Origin: CADEDV01 sp048498035
GTDB lineage: Bacteria > Bacteroidota > Bacteroidia > Chitinophagales > Chitinophagaceae
DNA: 64,000 bases
Reading direction: 5' to 3'
NCBI GenBank assembly: GCA_048498035.1
Contig: JBEHYT010000013.1
Coordinates: forward strand, 49,301-113,300
The translations under genes and the position numbers were made by a program. Below the pieces are notes generated by a model. The model was not told where the DNA came from and ran no database searches. It saw nothing but the letters and a program-made list of their open reading frames with translations. The stretch's first letter is position 1. Each line of letters starts with the position of its first letter. Below, in pieces: positions 53,957 to 62,826 of the stretch.

Positions 53957-53980
53957 AAAAGTTGCATAAACAACTTTTTT
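53957..53980 (+). promoter_or_regulatory. Hairpin in the thiolase leader
   Basis: Arms AAAAGTTG (53957-53964) and CAACTTTT (53971-53978), loop CATAAA, then Ts to 53980. It starts at about the predicted transcription start, 22 bases before the ATG. It could be an early terminator, a 5' stabilising stem or an operator. Confidence 0.45.
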
Positions 53981-54001
53981 ATCCAAATTTAAAACAGCGT
54001 T

Positions 54002-55180
54002 ATGCAGGAAGCATACATTGTGGCAGGCTTCAGAACTGCCGTGGGAAAGGCAAAAAAGGGTGGTTTTCGCTTCTTTCGCCCGGACGACCTGGCGGTGGAA
54101 GTAATACGCGGCTTAATGGCCAGTGTACCGCAACTGGAAAGCAGCCGTGTGGATGATGTAATTGTGGGCAATGCCGTTCCCGAGGCTGAGCAGGGCCTCC
54201 AGGTAGGCCGGATCATTGCCGCCCGCGCCCTGGGCTTTGAAGTGCCGGGCATGGTTGTCAATCGCTATTGCGCTTCCGGACTTGAAACCATCGCTATTGC
54301 AACCGCCAAGATCCGTTCGGGCATGGCTGATTGCATTGTTGCCGGTGGCGCCGAAAGTATGAGCCTGGTGCCCACCGCGGGCTGGAAAACGGTGCCTGCC
54401 TATTCCATCGCCAAAGACGATCCCGATTACTATCTCAGCATGGGACTTACGGCCGAAGCCGTGGCAAGTGAATATGGTATTAGTCGTGAAGCGCAGGACG
54501 AATTTTCCCTCCACTCGCACCAGAAAGCGATCCATGCCATCGAAAACGGCTTTTTTAAGTCGGGCATACTGCCGATCAATGTGGAGGAAGTGTACCTGGA
54601 TAAGAATGGCAAAAAGCAAAAACGAAATTATATCGTGGATACCGATGAAGGTCCGCGTGCGGATACATCGCTGGAAGCGCTTGCAAAATTAAAGCCTGCA
54701 TTTGCTGCAGGCGGTGTGGTTACGGCCGGTAATTCTTCGCAAACCTCCGATGGGGCCGCGTTTGTAATCGTTATGTCTGAGCGAATGATCAACGAACTCG
54801 GGCTAAAACCAATTGGACGATTGGTAGGAAGCGCTGTTGCCGGCGTTCATCCCCGCATTATGGGCATTGGCCCTGTAGCTGCAATTCCCAAAGTGCTGAA
54901 GCAAACCGGGATGACGCTGGACCAGGTGGACCTGATTGAACTCAACGAGGCATTTGCCTCCCAGTCGCTGGCCGTTATCCGCGAAGCGGGCCTCGATCCT
55001 GCAAAAGTGAATATCAACGGGGGTGCGATTGCCCTGGGACATCCGCTGGGCTGCACCGGGTGCAAACTGACCATTCAAAACCTGAATGATATGAAACGGC
55101 TGAACAAGAAATATGGAATGGTGACCGCCTGTGTGGGCGGTGGACAGGGAATTGCCGGTATTATTGAGAATATTAGCTAG
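54002..55180 (+). CDS. Thiolase, acetyl-CoA C-acyltransferase
   Basis: A 392-residue enzyme of the thiolase family, cleaving 3-ketoacyl-CoA or condensing acyl-CoAs. The nucleophile is Cys90 (VVNRYCASGLETIA); LNEAFASQSLAV near 315, GGAIALGHPLGCTGCKL near 340 and the second Cys in VTACVGGGQGIAGI near 375 complete the site. Residues GGAESMSLVP near 116 fit the degradative FadA-type branch. It has a strong promoter of its own and a leader hairpin. Repeats begin 5 bases after the stop. The partner FadB-type gene is not in the window. Confidence 0.93.
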   Translation: MQEAYIVAGFRTAVGKAKKGGFRFFRPDDLAVEVIRGLMASVPQLESSRVDDVIVGNAVPEAEQGLQVGRIIAARALGFEVPGMVVNRYCASGLETIAIATAKIRSGMADCIVAGGAESMSLVPTAGWKTVPAYSIAKDDPDYYLSMGLTAEAVASEYGISREAQDEFSLHSHQKAIHAIENGFFKSGILPINVEEVYLDKNGKKQKRNYIVDTDEGPRADTSLEALAKLKPAFAAGGVVTAGNSSQTSDGAAFVIVMSERMINELGLKPIGRLVGSAVAGVHPRIMGIGPVAAIPKVLKQTGMTLDQVDLIELNEAFASQSLAVIREAGLDPAKVNINGGAIALGHPLGCTGCKLTIQNLNDMKRLNKKYGMVTACVGGGQGIAGIIENIS

Positions 55181-55185
55181 GGAGG

Positions 55186-55312
55186 CAAATGTGGAAATGT
55201 GATTAATGTGAAAATGTGCTAATTAATTCGATAATTCGGCAATTCGACGATTCGATAATGGAGGGAATGCAAATGTGGAAATGTATTAATGTGAAAATGT
55301 GCTAATTAATTC
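55186..55312 (+). repeat. Composite intergenic repeat: two AATGTG units around an ATTCG-word block
   Basis: A 44-base unit (55186-55229, CAAATGTGGAAATGTG... ending GCTAATTAATTC) recurs almost exactly as a 43-base unit at 55270-55312, one base shorter. Between them is a block of ATTCG words (about 55228-55265, ending CGATTCGATAATGGAGGG). The same two blocks in the same order lie past the stop of the minus-strand gene at 63322. Confidence 0.85.
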
Positions 55313-55438
55313 ACTGACCGTCGGGATCACCACTGTTTTTGGGTAAGGAAGCATGCTTTTAAATTTGATAATGCAGTGGCCAGGGTCCGGTGAATTTTCT
55401 CGGGATTCGTTGGAAAAGAAAACGATAAAAATGACCTG

Positions 55439-55462
55439 ATCCCCGCAACAGCGGGGATTTTT
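55439..55462 (+). terminator. Hairpin terminator in the thiolase-TonB receptor gap
   Basis: Perfect stem ATCCCCGC (55439-55446) and GCGGGGAT (55451-55458), loop AACA, then TTTT. Likely ends thiolase transcription through the repeats. Confidence 0.85.
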
Positions 55463-55566
55463 CATTGGTGAAAGCTGTATTATCACAATGTTAATGAGCT
55501 ATTTAGCTGCCACGAGACCTTTATTTTCGCGTTCTGCCACGGTTTTTTCACCGTTCATCAGAAAAA

Positions 55567-55598
55567 CTTGGATGAAACCCTGTTGCAAATTATATTTG
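55567..55598 (+). promoter_or_regulatory. Promoter of the TonB-dependent receptor gene
   Basis: CTTG (TTG at 55568-55570), 20-base spacer, TATATTTG (55591-55598), an exact -7 match. The ATG follows 23 bases later. Confidence 0.6.
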
Positions 55599-55620
55599 CA
55601 ACCAAGTATCAAATTTAAAC

Positions 55621-58038
55621 ATGGCAAGACTCTTTCTTTTTGCCGCCCTGCTAATGAGTTTGACAGGGCTGGCCCAAACCAATCTGGCAGCGCCGCCCTC
55701 CGCTTCAAAGGGGGTAAAAATCAGTTTATCAGGCAAGGTTACGGATGAAAAAACGGGTGAGCCGCTGGCAGGAGCCACTATTTATTTCCCGGACGACCGG
55801 GTGGGTGCGGCTTCCAACGCCAATGGGCAATACCGCGTGGATAATATCCCTGAAGGACATCACGTGGTAGAGGTTTCATTTAGTGGTTATGCAACCCAGG
55901 TGGTACACCTCGAACTGTATGGAAATACCACGAAAGATTTTGCGCTGTCGCCGGTGATCACTGAAAACCAGGCGGTGGTGGTAACGGGCGTTACCAGCGC
56001 AACCAGCGTTCGAAAGTCGCCGATCCCCGTAGCTACGCTTCGGCGGACGGACCTGATGCAAAATCCATCCACCAATATTGTGGATGCGTTAAGCCGAATT
56101 CCGGGCGTTTCGCAGTTGTCTACCGGACCGGCCATTTCCAAACCCATTATTCGCGGCCTGGGTTACAATCGTGTTGTAACCATTAATGACGGTGTGCGGC
56201 AGGAAGGCCAGCAGTGGGGAGATGAACATGGAATTGAAATTGATGAATTGAGTATTGCGCGGGCGGAGGTATTAAAAGGACCTGCATCATTAATGTATGG
56301 AAGCGATGCAATGGCTGGTGTGGTGAATTTTATTACCAATGTACCGGTGCCGGAAGGAACGGTGAAGGGAAATATTATCTCCAACTACCAGAGCAATAAC
56401 GGCCTTTTTGGCATTAATGGAAATATTGCCGGTAATAAAAACGGGTTGAACTGGAATATGTACGGCACGTACAAGGATGCGGGCAATTATCGAAATAAAT
56501 ATGATGGGCGTGTATTGAATTCCGCATTTAATGAAAAGAATTTTGGCGGTTATATCGGGTTGAATAAAAGCTGGGGTTTTAGCCATCTTATTCTAAGCCG
56601 TTTTGATCAACACCTTGGCCTTGTAGAAGGAGACAGGGATGATGCTACCGGGCAGTTTATCCTGTATGCGGGTACGCCAATGGAACATATCGCAACCGAT
56701 GCAGAACTGGATGCGCGCAAGCCGCTCATTCCGCAACAGCATATTGTACACTATAAAGTAACCAGTGATAATAGTTTTGCCATCCGGAAAAGCCGGTTGA
56801 AAGTGAACCTGGCTTTCCAGGACAACCTGCGTCAGGAGTTTGGCAATCCCGAAGATACTTCGGAGAAGGAATTGTTTTTTGATTTAAAAACATTGAGCTA
56901 CAACCTGCAATGGCAACTGCCGGAGATGAATGAATGGCATACTACCATTGGGCTGGCAGGTATGCAGCAGGATAATAAAAACAAAGGTGCTGAAGCCCTG
57001 ATCCCCGACTATGACCTGTTTGATATCGGCGCTTTTGTATTTACGCAACGCTTTTTCAAAAAGGCAACATTAAGCGGCGGTATGCGGTTTGATAATCGCT
57101 CGGTAGACAGCAAAGCAATGGACGATGGCGGAACGCCAAAATTCACGGCATTTCACCGGAATTTTTCCAATGTATCCGGAAGTGTAGGTATTAGTTATGA
57201 ACCGGCGGACTTCCTCACGCTGAAAGCAAATATTGCGCGCGGGTTTCGTGCACCCACGCTTGCCGAACTGGGCAGCAATGGCGCGCATGAAGGAACAAAT
57301 CGCTATGAATACGGAGACCAGGATTTGAAATCCGAAAATAGCTGGCAGTTTGATGGTGGGGTGGAGGTAAACTATGAGCACTTCAACATTGGTATCGCCG
57401 CTTTTTATAACCGGATCAACAATTTTGTTTTCTACCGTAAACTGCAGGCGGTTGCCGGTGGCGATTCTACTGTTAATGTTGATGGAGAAGATATTACGGC
57501 TTACCAGTTTGGCCAGCACAACGCAGCGCTTTCTGGTATTGAAGCCAATTTTGATATTCATCCGCATCCGCTCGACTGGCTGCACTTTGAAAATTCCATT
57601 TCATTTGTACGCGGCCGGTTTAGCGAGGAAATTGACGGCACCGATAATCTGCCGCTGATTCCTGCTACCAAGCTAACCAGTGAATTGCGTGCAAATTTCA
57701 AAAAAGCGGGGAAGTCGCTCACCAATCTTTATTTCAAATTTGATGTTGAGCATAATTTTGACCAGGACAAACCTTTTTACGGCTATGATACAGAAACGGC
57801 TACCAATGGATATACGTTGTTGAATGCGGGTGCCGGGGCTGACTTCATGAGTCATAAGAAAGTGTTGTTTAGTCTAAACCTGTCCCTGCTGAATATTGCT
57901 GATGTAGCCTACCAGAATCACCTGAGCCGTTTGAAGTACACGGATGTGAACAATGTAACGGGACGCCAGGGTGTGTTTAATGCGGGTCGCAATTTTTCAA
58001 TTAAACTGAATATTCCGTTGGATTTTTCCAATAAGTAA
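55621..58038 (+). CDS. TonB-dependent outer-membrane receptor with CarboxypepD_reg-like domain
   Basis: An 805-residue active transporter of the outer membrane. The signal peptide (about 1-18, ending SLTGLAQ) is followed by a carboxypeptidase-regulatory-like beta domain (about 35-120, SGKVTDEKTGEPLAGATIYF), typical of Bacteroidota receptors. Then come the TonB plug (about 125-245, with PGVSQLSTGPAISKPIIRGLG and LKGPASLMYGSDAMAGVVN) and a 22-strand barrel ending in SIKLNIPLDFSNK. No SusD partner follows, so it is more likely an iron, zinc, heme or vitamin receptor than a SusC. The HEIG-like acidic loop GDEHGIEIDEL resembles metal-complex receptors, but the ligand is not determined. Confidence 0.92.
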   Translation: MARLFLFAALLMSLTGLAQTNLAAPPSASKGVKISLSGKVTDEKTGEPLAGATIYFPDDRVGAASNANGQYRVDNIPEGHHVVEVSFSGYATQVVHLELYGNTTKDFALSPVITENQAVVVTGVTSATSVRKSPIPVATLRRTDLMQNPSTNIVDALSRIPGVSQLSTGPAISKPIIRGLGYNRVVTINDGVRQEGQQWGDEHGIEIDELSIARAEVLKGPASLMYGSDAMAGVVNFITNVPVPEGTVKGNIISNYQSNNGLFGINGNIAGNKNGLNWNMYGTYKDAGNYRNKYDGRVLNSAFNEKNFGGYIGLNKSWGFSHLILSRFDQHLGLVEGDRDDATGQFILYAGTPMEHIATDAELDARKPLIPQQHIVHYKVTSDNSFAIRKSRLKVNLAFQDNLRQEFGNPEDTSEKELFFDLKTLSYNLQWQLPEMNEWHTTIGLAGMQQDNKNKGAEALIPDYDLFDIGAFVFTQRFFKKATLSGGMRFDNRSVDSKAMDDGGTPKFTAFHRNFSNVSGSVGISYEPADFLTLKANIARGFRAPTLAELGSNGAHEGTNRYEYGDQDLKSENSWQFDGGVEVNYEHFNIGIAAFYNRINNFVFYRKLQAVAGGDSTVNVDGEDITAYQFGQHNAALSGIEANFDIHPHPLDWLHFENSISFVRGRFSEEIDGTDNLPLIPATKLTSELRANFKKAGKSLTNLYFKFDVEHNFDQDKPFYGYDTETATNGYTLLNAGAGADFMSHKKVLFSLNLSLLNIADVAYQNHLSRLKYTDVNNVTGRQGVFNAGRNFSIKLNIPLDFSNK

Positions 58039-58280
58039 GATAAAAGTTGATAGATTATAGATAACAGAGAATAACTAATAACTAATAACTAATAACTAAT
58101 AATTAATAATTAATAATTAATAATTAATAGATAATGGATAACAACTAATAGCTAATAGAGAATAAATAATAGGGGAAAGATGATAGAGAATAACTAATAA
58201 TTAATAGTTGAAGTTTGTATGCTCATTTTCACATTATTCACATTAGCGCGATAATCTCATTAGCACATTTTCACATTAGT
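58039..58280. repeat. Low-complexity intergenic repeat cluster downstream of the TonB receptor
   Basis: A run of TAACTAA/AGATAATG-type words (58050-58210), then CACATT/TTAGCACATTTTCACATT words (58226-58280). The latter is the reverse complement of the AATGTGAAAATGTGCTAAT core found at 55186-55312. Stop codons occur in all six frames. It reaches to 30 bases before the DUF2721 start. Confidence 0.8.
58072..58127 (+). repeat. 7-bp tandem repeat: four TAACTAA then four TAATTAA
   Basis: Eight exact 7-base units without interruption. The C-to-T change occurs at one point, so the array grew from two variant units in blocks. Such arrays change length by slippage. Confidence 0.9.
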
Positions 58281-58309
58281 ATTTGAATTTCCTTTCATAC
58301 CTTGATCCC

Positions 58310-58756
58310 ATGGAAATTACGTTTAATACACCGGCGCTATTGTTCCCGGCCATCAGTTTGTTATTGCTGGCATATACCAATCGCTACCTGGCGCTTGCCA
58401 ACCTGATTCGCAAGCTGCATGACGAATATATCCGCGGTGAAAAAAATCACCTGTTGTTTAAGCAGATACGCATCCTCCGTGTAAGAATAAACCTCGTAAG
58501 GTTGATGCAGGGTCTTGGTGCGTTTAGCTTTTTGTGTTGCGTAGTAACAATGTATGGGGTTTACCGCAACTGGGGTGTTTTTACGGAATACATTTTTGCG
58601 GTCAGCCTGTTGAGTTTATTAATCTCGCTTGCGCTTTCCATTATTGAAATTTCGCAGAGCACCAAGGCGCTTGAGTTGGAATTGAGTGATATGGAAGGGT
58701 TGGAAAAATCAAATTTCTTCACTGATCTGTGGGGTCGTGATCGCCCGAAGGAGTGA
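58310..58756 (+). CDS. DUF2721 family membrane protein
   Basis: A 148-residue inner-membrane protein with three hydrophobic helices (about 6-28, 68-90 and 98-122). The opening FNTPALLFPAISLLLLAYTNRY, with the basic, conserved RIRLxHD-like segment replaced by LANLIRKLHDEYI, fits DUF2721. Function unknown. The ATG at 58310 (MEITFNTP) is chosen over an in-frame start nine codons upstream, which lies in the repeat cluster. Its stop codon abuts the end of the convergent rhodanese gene with no gap. Confidence 0.85.
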   Translation: MEITFNTPALLFPAISLLLLAYTNRYLALANLIRKLHDEYIRGEKNHLLFKQIRILRVRINLVRLMQGLGAFSFLCCVVTMYGVYRNWGVFTEYIFAVSLLSLLISLALSIIEISQSTKALELELSDMEGLEKSNFFTDLWGRDRPKE

Positions 58757-59059
58757 TCAGGATCGTTGCATTATTTTCCAAACGCGTTCCCAATTGCCGC
58801 CATCGGCAATGGGTGATATCCCATTTTTACGAAGAAATCGCGTGGCATTTCCACTGCGGCCATCACCGGATCCCACAACAATTACCGGTTTTTGCAGATC
58901 TGCGATACGTTCGATACTTGCCGGGATTCGATCCAGTGGGATGTTGATGGAGCCACGGATACGGCCCTGGTCATATTCATGCACCGTTCGTATATCAACA
59001 ATTGCAGCCTGTTGCGCCAGCAATTTTTTGACTGGGTTACTAAAGAGAGATCCGAACAT
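58757..59059 (-). CDS. Rhodanese-like domain protein lacking the catalytic Cys
   Basis: A 100-residue single rhodanese domain. The fold is clear from AAIVDIRTVHEYDQGRIRGSINIPLDRI near 18-45 and GISPIADGGNWERVW near 85. The active-site loop, normally C-R-S-G-N-R-S, reads VVGSGDGRSG, with Gly63 at the Cys position. Sulfur transfer is therefore unlikely; such domains can bind partners or metal. It lies 38 bases downstream of an ABC exporter gene on the same strand. Confidence 0.85.
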   Translation of the reverse strand: MFGSLFSNPVKKLLAQQAAIVDIRTVHEYDQGRIRGSINIPLDRIPASIERIADLQKPVIVVGSGDGRSGNATRFLRKNGISPIADGGNWERVWKIMQRS

Positions 59060-59097
59060 AGCCGAAAGATAATAAATTCCGTGAAGGAATAAATCAA

Positions 59098-60957
59098 TCA
59101 GCGTACCGCTGCAAGCCGCTCACTTTTGCGTTCACCAATCTGCTGTCGCCACATGGCGTAATACAGTCCTTTTTCTTCCAGCAGTTGCTGGTGATGCCCC
59201 GTTTCTACCACATCTCCTTTTTCAAGTACGTAAATTCTGTCGGCATGCATGATGGTGCTAAGCCGGTGGGCGATCAGGATGGTGATCTGGTCACCTTCCA
59301 GCGATATTTCACGGATGGTGTCGGTAATTTCTTCTTCAGTAATGGAATCAAGTGCGGAGGTTGCTTCATCAAACAACAATAATTTGGGTTTGCGGAGCAA
59401 TGCCCTTGCGATGGAAAGACGTTGCTTTTCACCACCGCTCAGTTTAAGTCCGCCTTCACCAATCATGGTGTCCAGCCCTTTTTCTGCGCGGGCCAGCAGG
59501 TTCTGGCAGGATGCTTTGCGAAGTACGTCGTTCAGGTCCTCTTCTGTTGCTCCGGGATTTACAAACATCAGGTTTTCGCGGATGGTTCCGGAAAAGAGCT
59601 GTGTGTCCTGCGTTACAAATCCAATCTGTGTGCGCAGGTCTTCAAAATTGATATTGTTTTCATCAATGCCATTGTACAGGATCCGTCCTTCCTGCGGACG
59701 GTATAATCCTACCAGCAATTTCATCAATGTTGTTTTGCCGGAGCCGGACGGTCCTACAAAGGCGATCGTTTCTCCCCGTTTCACTGAAAAATTGATATGG
59801 TTGATAGCGCGGAACGAAGCGCTTTGATGTTTGAAAGCCACTTTGTCGAAGTCGAGCGTTTGAATAGGCCCCAGGTGTTTGGGGTCAGCTGCATTCGGTT
59901 CGGGCTTTTTCTTCATCAGCTCATCAAAATTTTCCAGTGAAGCCTGTGCTTCGCGATAGGAAAGGATGATATTGCCAATTTCCTGTAGCGGGCCAAAAAC
60001 AAAGAAGGAGAAGATCTGCATGGTTACCAATTGCCCGGCATCCATGCGGTTTTTGAAGATCATATACATCAGCATAAACAGGATTACCTGGCGCAGGGTG
60101 TTTACAAAAGTGCCCTGAACAAAACTGATGCTGCGGATGCGTTTTACCTTGGTAAGTTCGAGGCCGAGGATCTTAAATGTATTTTTATTCAGCCGGTTTA
60201 CTTCCTGCTGGGTAAGGCCCAGGCTTTTTACCAACTCGATATTTCGTAGTGATTCTGTGGTGGCACCGGCCAGCGCATTGGTTTGGCCAACGATCTTACG
60301 CTGGATGATTTTTACTTTTTTACTTAATAGGTTGGAAATAATAGTGAGCAGGAAAATTCCGCCAAAATAAATTAAGGGCAGGCTCCAGTGGATGGATGAT
60401 GCATATACTGCCACAAAAGCAATTCCCACGATAACCGGGAACAGGATATTGATAAAGGCGGCAATAAACTTCTCGGTGTCTATTCTCACTTTTTGCAGAA
60501 TGCTGAGTGTTTCACCGCTGCGCGCATCTTCAAACTCCTGGTACGGCAGTTTCATGGCATGTTGCAATCCTTCTGTAAAAACAGTGGCGCCAAATTTTTG
60601 CGTAATAAGGTTCAGGAAATAATCCTGGAAAGCTTTGGCGATCCTGCTGATCATTGCCACGGTAATGGATGCAATCAGCAGCCACGCAACGCCCCAAAGG
60701 ATCACCTGTGATGTTTTTGCGGTAACGGCGCCGGTATGCTGATCGGCTACAAAGCTGGTTTCCGACACAATATTCTTGGCAAAAAAGAAATTATGCCAGG
60801 AAAACTGGTGTTCTTTCTGGTGATGTGCAGCCAGGTTGATCAGTTTACCGAAAATGATCGGGTCAATCAGCGAAAAACCGATATTGACGGCGGCCAGTAC
60901 CAGCACAAGGGTAACGAGCCATTTATAAGGCTTGAGATAACGGAATAATACTTTCAT
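59098..60957 (-). CDS. ABC transporter, fused permease and ATPase
   Basis: A 619-residue half-exporter: six transmembrane helices (about 15-330) and a C-terminal ATPase with Walker A GPSGSGKTTLMKLL, signature LSGGEKQRLSIARA, Walker B LLLFDEATSALD and switch His in IAHRLSTI. It has a long periplasmic first loop between TM1 and TM2 (about 45-85, with HQKEHQFSWHNFFF). Substrate unknown; lipid, drug or peptide. It is a distant paralogue of the exporter at 14163. The ATG at 60957 (MKVLFRYLK) is chosen; longer in-frame sequence upstream is not family-like. Confidence 0.9.
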   Translation of the reverse strand: MKVLFRYLKPYKWLVTLVLVLAAVNIGFSLIDPIIFGKLINLAAHHQKEHQFSWHNFFFAKNIVSETSFVADQHTGAVTAKTSQVILWGVAWLLIASITVAMISRIAKAFQDYFLNLITQKFGATVFTEGLQHAMKLPYQEFEDARSGETLSILQKVRIDTEKFIAAFINILFPVIVGIAFVAVYASSIHWSLPLIYFGGIFLLTIISNLLSKKVKIIQRKIVGQTNALAGATTESLRNIELVKSLGLTQQEVNRLNKNTFKILGLELTKVKRIRSISFVQGTFVNTLRQVILFMLMYMIFKNRMDAGQLVTMQIFSFFVFGPLQEIGNIILSYREAQASLENFDELMKKKPEPNAADPKHLGPIQTLDFDKVAFKHQSASFRAINHINFSVKRGETIAFVGPSGSGKTTLMKLLVGLYRPQEGRILYNGIDENNINFEDLRTQIGFVTQDTQLFSGTIRENLMFVNPGATEEDLNDVLRKASCQNLLARAEKGLDTMIGEGGLKLSGGEKQRLSIARALLRKPKLLLFDEATSALDSITEEEITDTIREISLEGDQITILIAHRLSTIMHADRIYVLEKGDVVETGHHQQLLEEKGLYYAMWRQQIGERKSERLAAVR

Positions 60958-61209
60958 AATGTGGTGTTGCGTTGGGCCCCGCGAAAAGCCAGTAGCGAAG
61001 ATACGAATCCCTGTTCGTGACTGTGGGAGGCGCCGGTTGAGCAATATAACCGTATGGCCACTGATTTGTTCAACACCACTTGCAATTTTTTAAATTAAAA
61101 ATAATTATTATATATTTAATCTGTTTTTACTCCTTTTTTTTCCGCTTTTTCCCTCTTTTTGCGGTTTTTTTCCCTTGGAACAGCCTTCTCCGCACTGTTA
61201 TCTTCACAC

Positions 61210-62763
61210 ATGCTGGTAAAAGTGTTTGGAAGTGCAGTGTATGGAGTGGAAGCCGTTTCCATCACGATTGAGGTCAATTGGATGTCGCAAACGGGGAAGG
61301 ATCCGATGATCGTGGGGTTGCCCGACAGTGCTGTGAAGGAGAGCCTGCACCGGGTAGAAAGTACGATCAAAGCCAACCGCTTTGAAATGCCGCGCACGCG
61401 GGTGGTGATCAACCTGGCGCCGGCGGATATTCGCAAAAGCGGAACCGCCTTCGACCTGCCAATCGCGATTGGTGTGCTTGCAGCAACAGACCAAATGAAA
61501 AACGTGGAAGCTGTAAGCCGGTATGTGATCATGGGTGAGTTAAGTTTGGATGGCGAAGTGCGATCCATTAAAGGTGCGTTGCCCATTGCTATCCAGGCAA
61601 AAAAGGAAGGATTTGCCGGGTTGTTTGTACCGCTGGCAAATGCACGGGAGGCGGGTATGGTGAGTGGACTGGATGTGTATGGCGTATCGCATATCAATGA
61701 GGTAATCAGGTTTTTTGAAAAGGAAGAAAAGGAGATACAGCCTGTAGTAGTAAACATGCGTGACGAATTTTTGAATGCGCAGTTGCAGTTTGATTTCGAT
61801 TTTGCCGATGTAAAAGGCCAGGAAAATATCAAAAGGGCCCTGGAAATAGCGGCGGCTGGTGGGCACAATGCCATTCTCGTAGGGCCACCTGGTGCTGGTA
61901 AAACGATGCTGGCAAAACGCCTGTCAACCATTTTGCCACCACTCACCTTACAGGAAGCGCTTGAGACTACCAAGATCCATTCTGTTGCCGGCCGCCTGCC
62001 GGAAAATGCAACGTTGGTAGCGCAGCGGCCATTCCGGTCGCCGCACCATACTATTTCCGATGTGGCGCTGGTAGGCGGGGGAGGAAATCCGCAACCCGGC
62101 GAAATATCATTGGCGCACCACGGCGTTCTTTTCCTGGATGAATTGCCTGAATTTAAACGCGGGGTGCTGGAAGTGATGCGGCAACCGATGGAAGAACGGA
62201 AAGTGACCATCTCAAGAGCAAAAGTGTCTATGGATTTCCCGGCTTCGTTTATGTTGATCGCCTCCATGAATCCATGCCCCTGTGGTTTTTATAATCACCC
62301 GGAGAAGGAATGCGTTTGTGCGCCGGGCACCGTGCAGAAATACCTGAATAAAATTTCCGGTCCGTTGCTGGATCGGATCGATTTGCATGTGGAAGTAACG
62401 CCGGTGCCGTTTTCCGAGTTGTCGTCTTTAAAAGTGGAAGAATGCTCGGCCGACATCCGCGCGCGAGTTATTCGTGCGCGGGAAGTGCAGGCGATACGAT
62501 ATGCTGAACGTGAAGGCATTTATTGTAATGCACAGATCGGCAGTAACCTGTTGAAAGAAATTTGTCCCATTTCCACAACGGGGCAACAACTTTTGAAAGC
62601 AGCCATGGAGCGATTGAACTTATCAGCCCGCGCCTACGATCGTATCTTAAAAGTAGCCCGCAGCATTGCCGACCTTGCCGCAGCTGAACACATTCAACCT
62701 GAACACCTGGCCGAAGCCATTCAATATAGGAGTTTGGATAGAGAAAATTGGACAGGAAAGTGA
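61210..62763 (+). CDS. comM: YifB/ComM-family Mg-chelatase-like AAA+ ATPase
   Basis: A 517-residue hexameric helicase which in naturally transforming bacteria promotes branch migration during DNA integration. The N-terminal ChlI domain (about 1-180) has NLAPADIRKSGTAFDLPIA. The AAA+ core has Walker A GPPGAGKTMLAKRL near 230, Walker B GVLFLDELPEFKRGVLEVM near 306, and the zinc-like Cys motif NPCPCGFYNHPEKEC near 357. The C-terminal domain is complete. The ATG at 61210 (MLVKVFGS) is chosen over an in-frame start 17 codons upstream. A degenerate copy of its LPEF region lies 1.6 kb downstream. Confidence 0.94.
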   Translation: MLVKVFGSAVYGVEAVSITIEVNWMSQTGKDPMIVGLPDSAVKESLHRVESTIKANRFEMPRTRVVINLAPADIRKSGTAFDLPIAIGVLAATDQMKNVEAVSRYVIMGELSLDGEVRSIKGALPIAIQAKKEGFAGLFVPLANAREAGMVSGLDVYGVSHINEVIRFFEKEEKEIQPVVVNMRDEFLNAQLQFDFDFADVKGQENIKRALEIAAAGGHNAILVGPPGAGKTMLAKRLSTILPPLTLQEALETTKIHSVAGRLPENATLVAQRPFRSPHHTISDVALVGGGGNPQPGEISLAHHGVLFLDELPEFKRGVLEVMRQPMEERKVTISRAKVSMDFPASFMLIASMNPCPCGFYNHPEKECVCAPGTVQKYLNKISGPLLDRIDLHVEVTPVPFSELSSLKVEECSADIRARVIRAREVQAIRYAEREGIYCNAQIGSNLLKEICPISTTGQQLLKAAMERLNLSARAYDRILKVARSIADLAAAEHIQPEHLAEAIQYRSLDRENWTGK

Positions 62764-62781
62764 GGATAGTTAAAAACTAAT

Positions 62782-62818
62782 AGATAATAGTGGACAACTA
62801 ACAGTTAAAAACTAACAG
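62782..62818 (+). repeat. AGATAATAGTG...AACAG repeat, left copy
   Basis: Matches 63153-63190 at all but a few positions, including 18 identical bases (ACAACTAACAGTTAAAAA at 62794-62811 and 63165-63182). The two copies bracket the MITE-like element. Confidence 0.85.
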
Positions 62819-62826
62819 ATAAAAAT

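Larger units (their letters stand above)
55181..55620. other. 440-base intergenic stretch with repeats, upstream of the TonB receptor
   Basis: Contains the duplicated AATGTG repeat unit (55186-55312), a hairpin terminator (55439-55462) and the promoter of the TonB receptor. I see no gene: the frames at 55286-55486 and 55488-55748 have no recognisable content. Confidence 0.6.

Noticed and set aside
55286..55486. 66-codon minus-strand frame in the thiolase-TonB receptor gap
   Set aside because: Runs through a terminator hairpin and has no recognisable content.
55181..58280. Short repeats as a possible CRISPR array
   Set aside because: The repeats are not separated by unique spacers of even length, vary in sequence, and no cas gene is present.
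61116..62267. 383-codon antisense frame opposite comM
   Set aside because: Ser/Thr/Pro-rich shadow of a strong AAA+ gene; no family signal.
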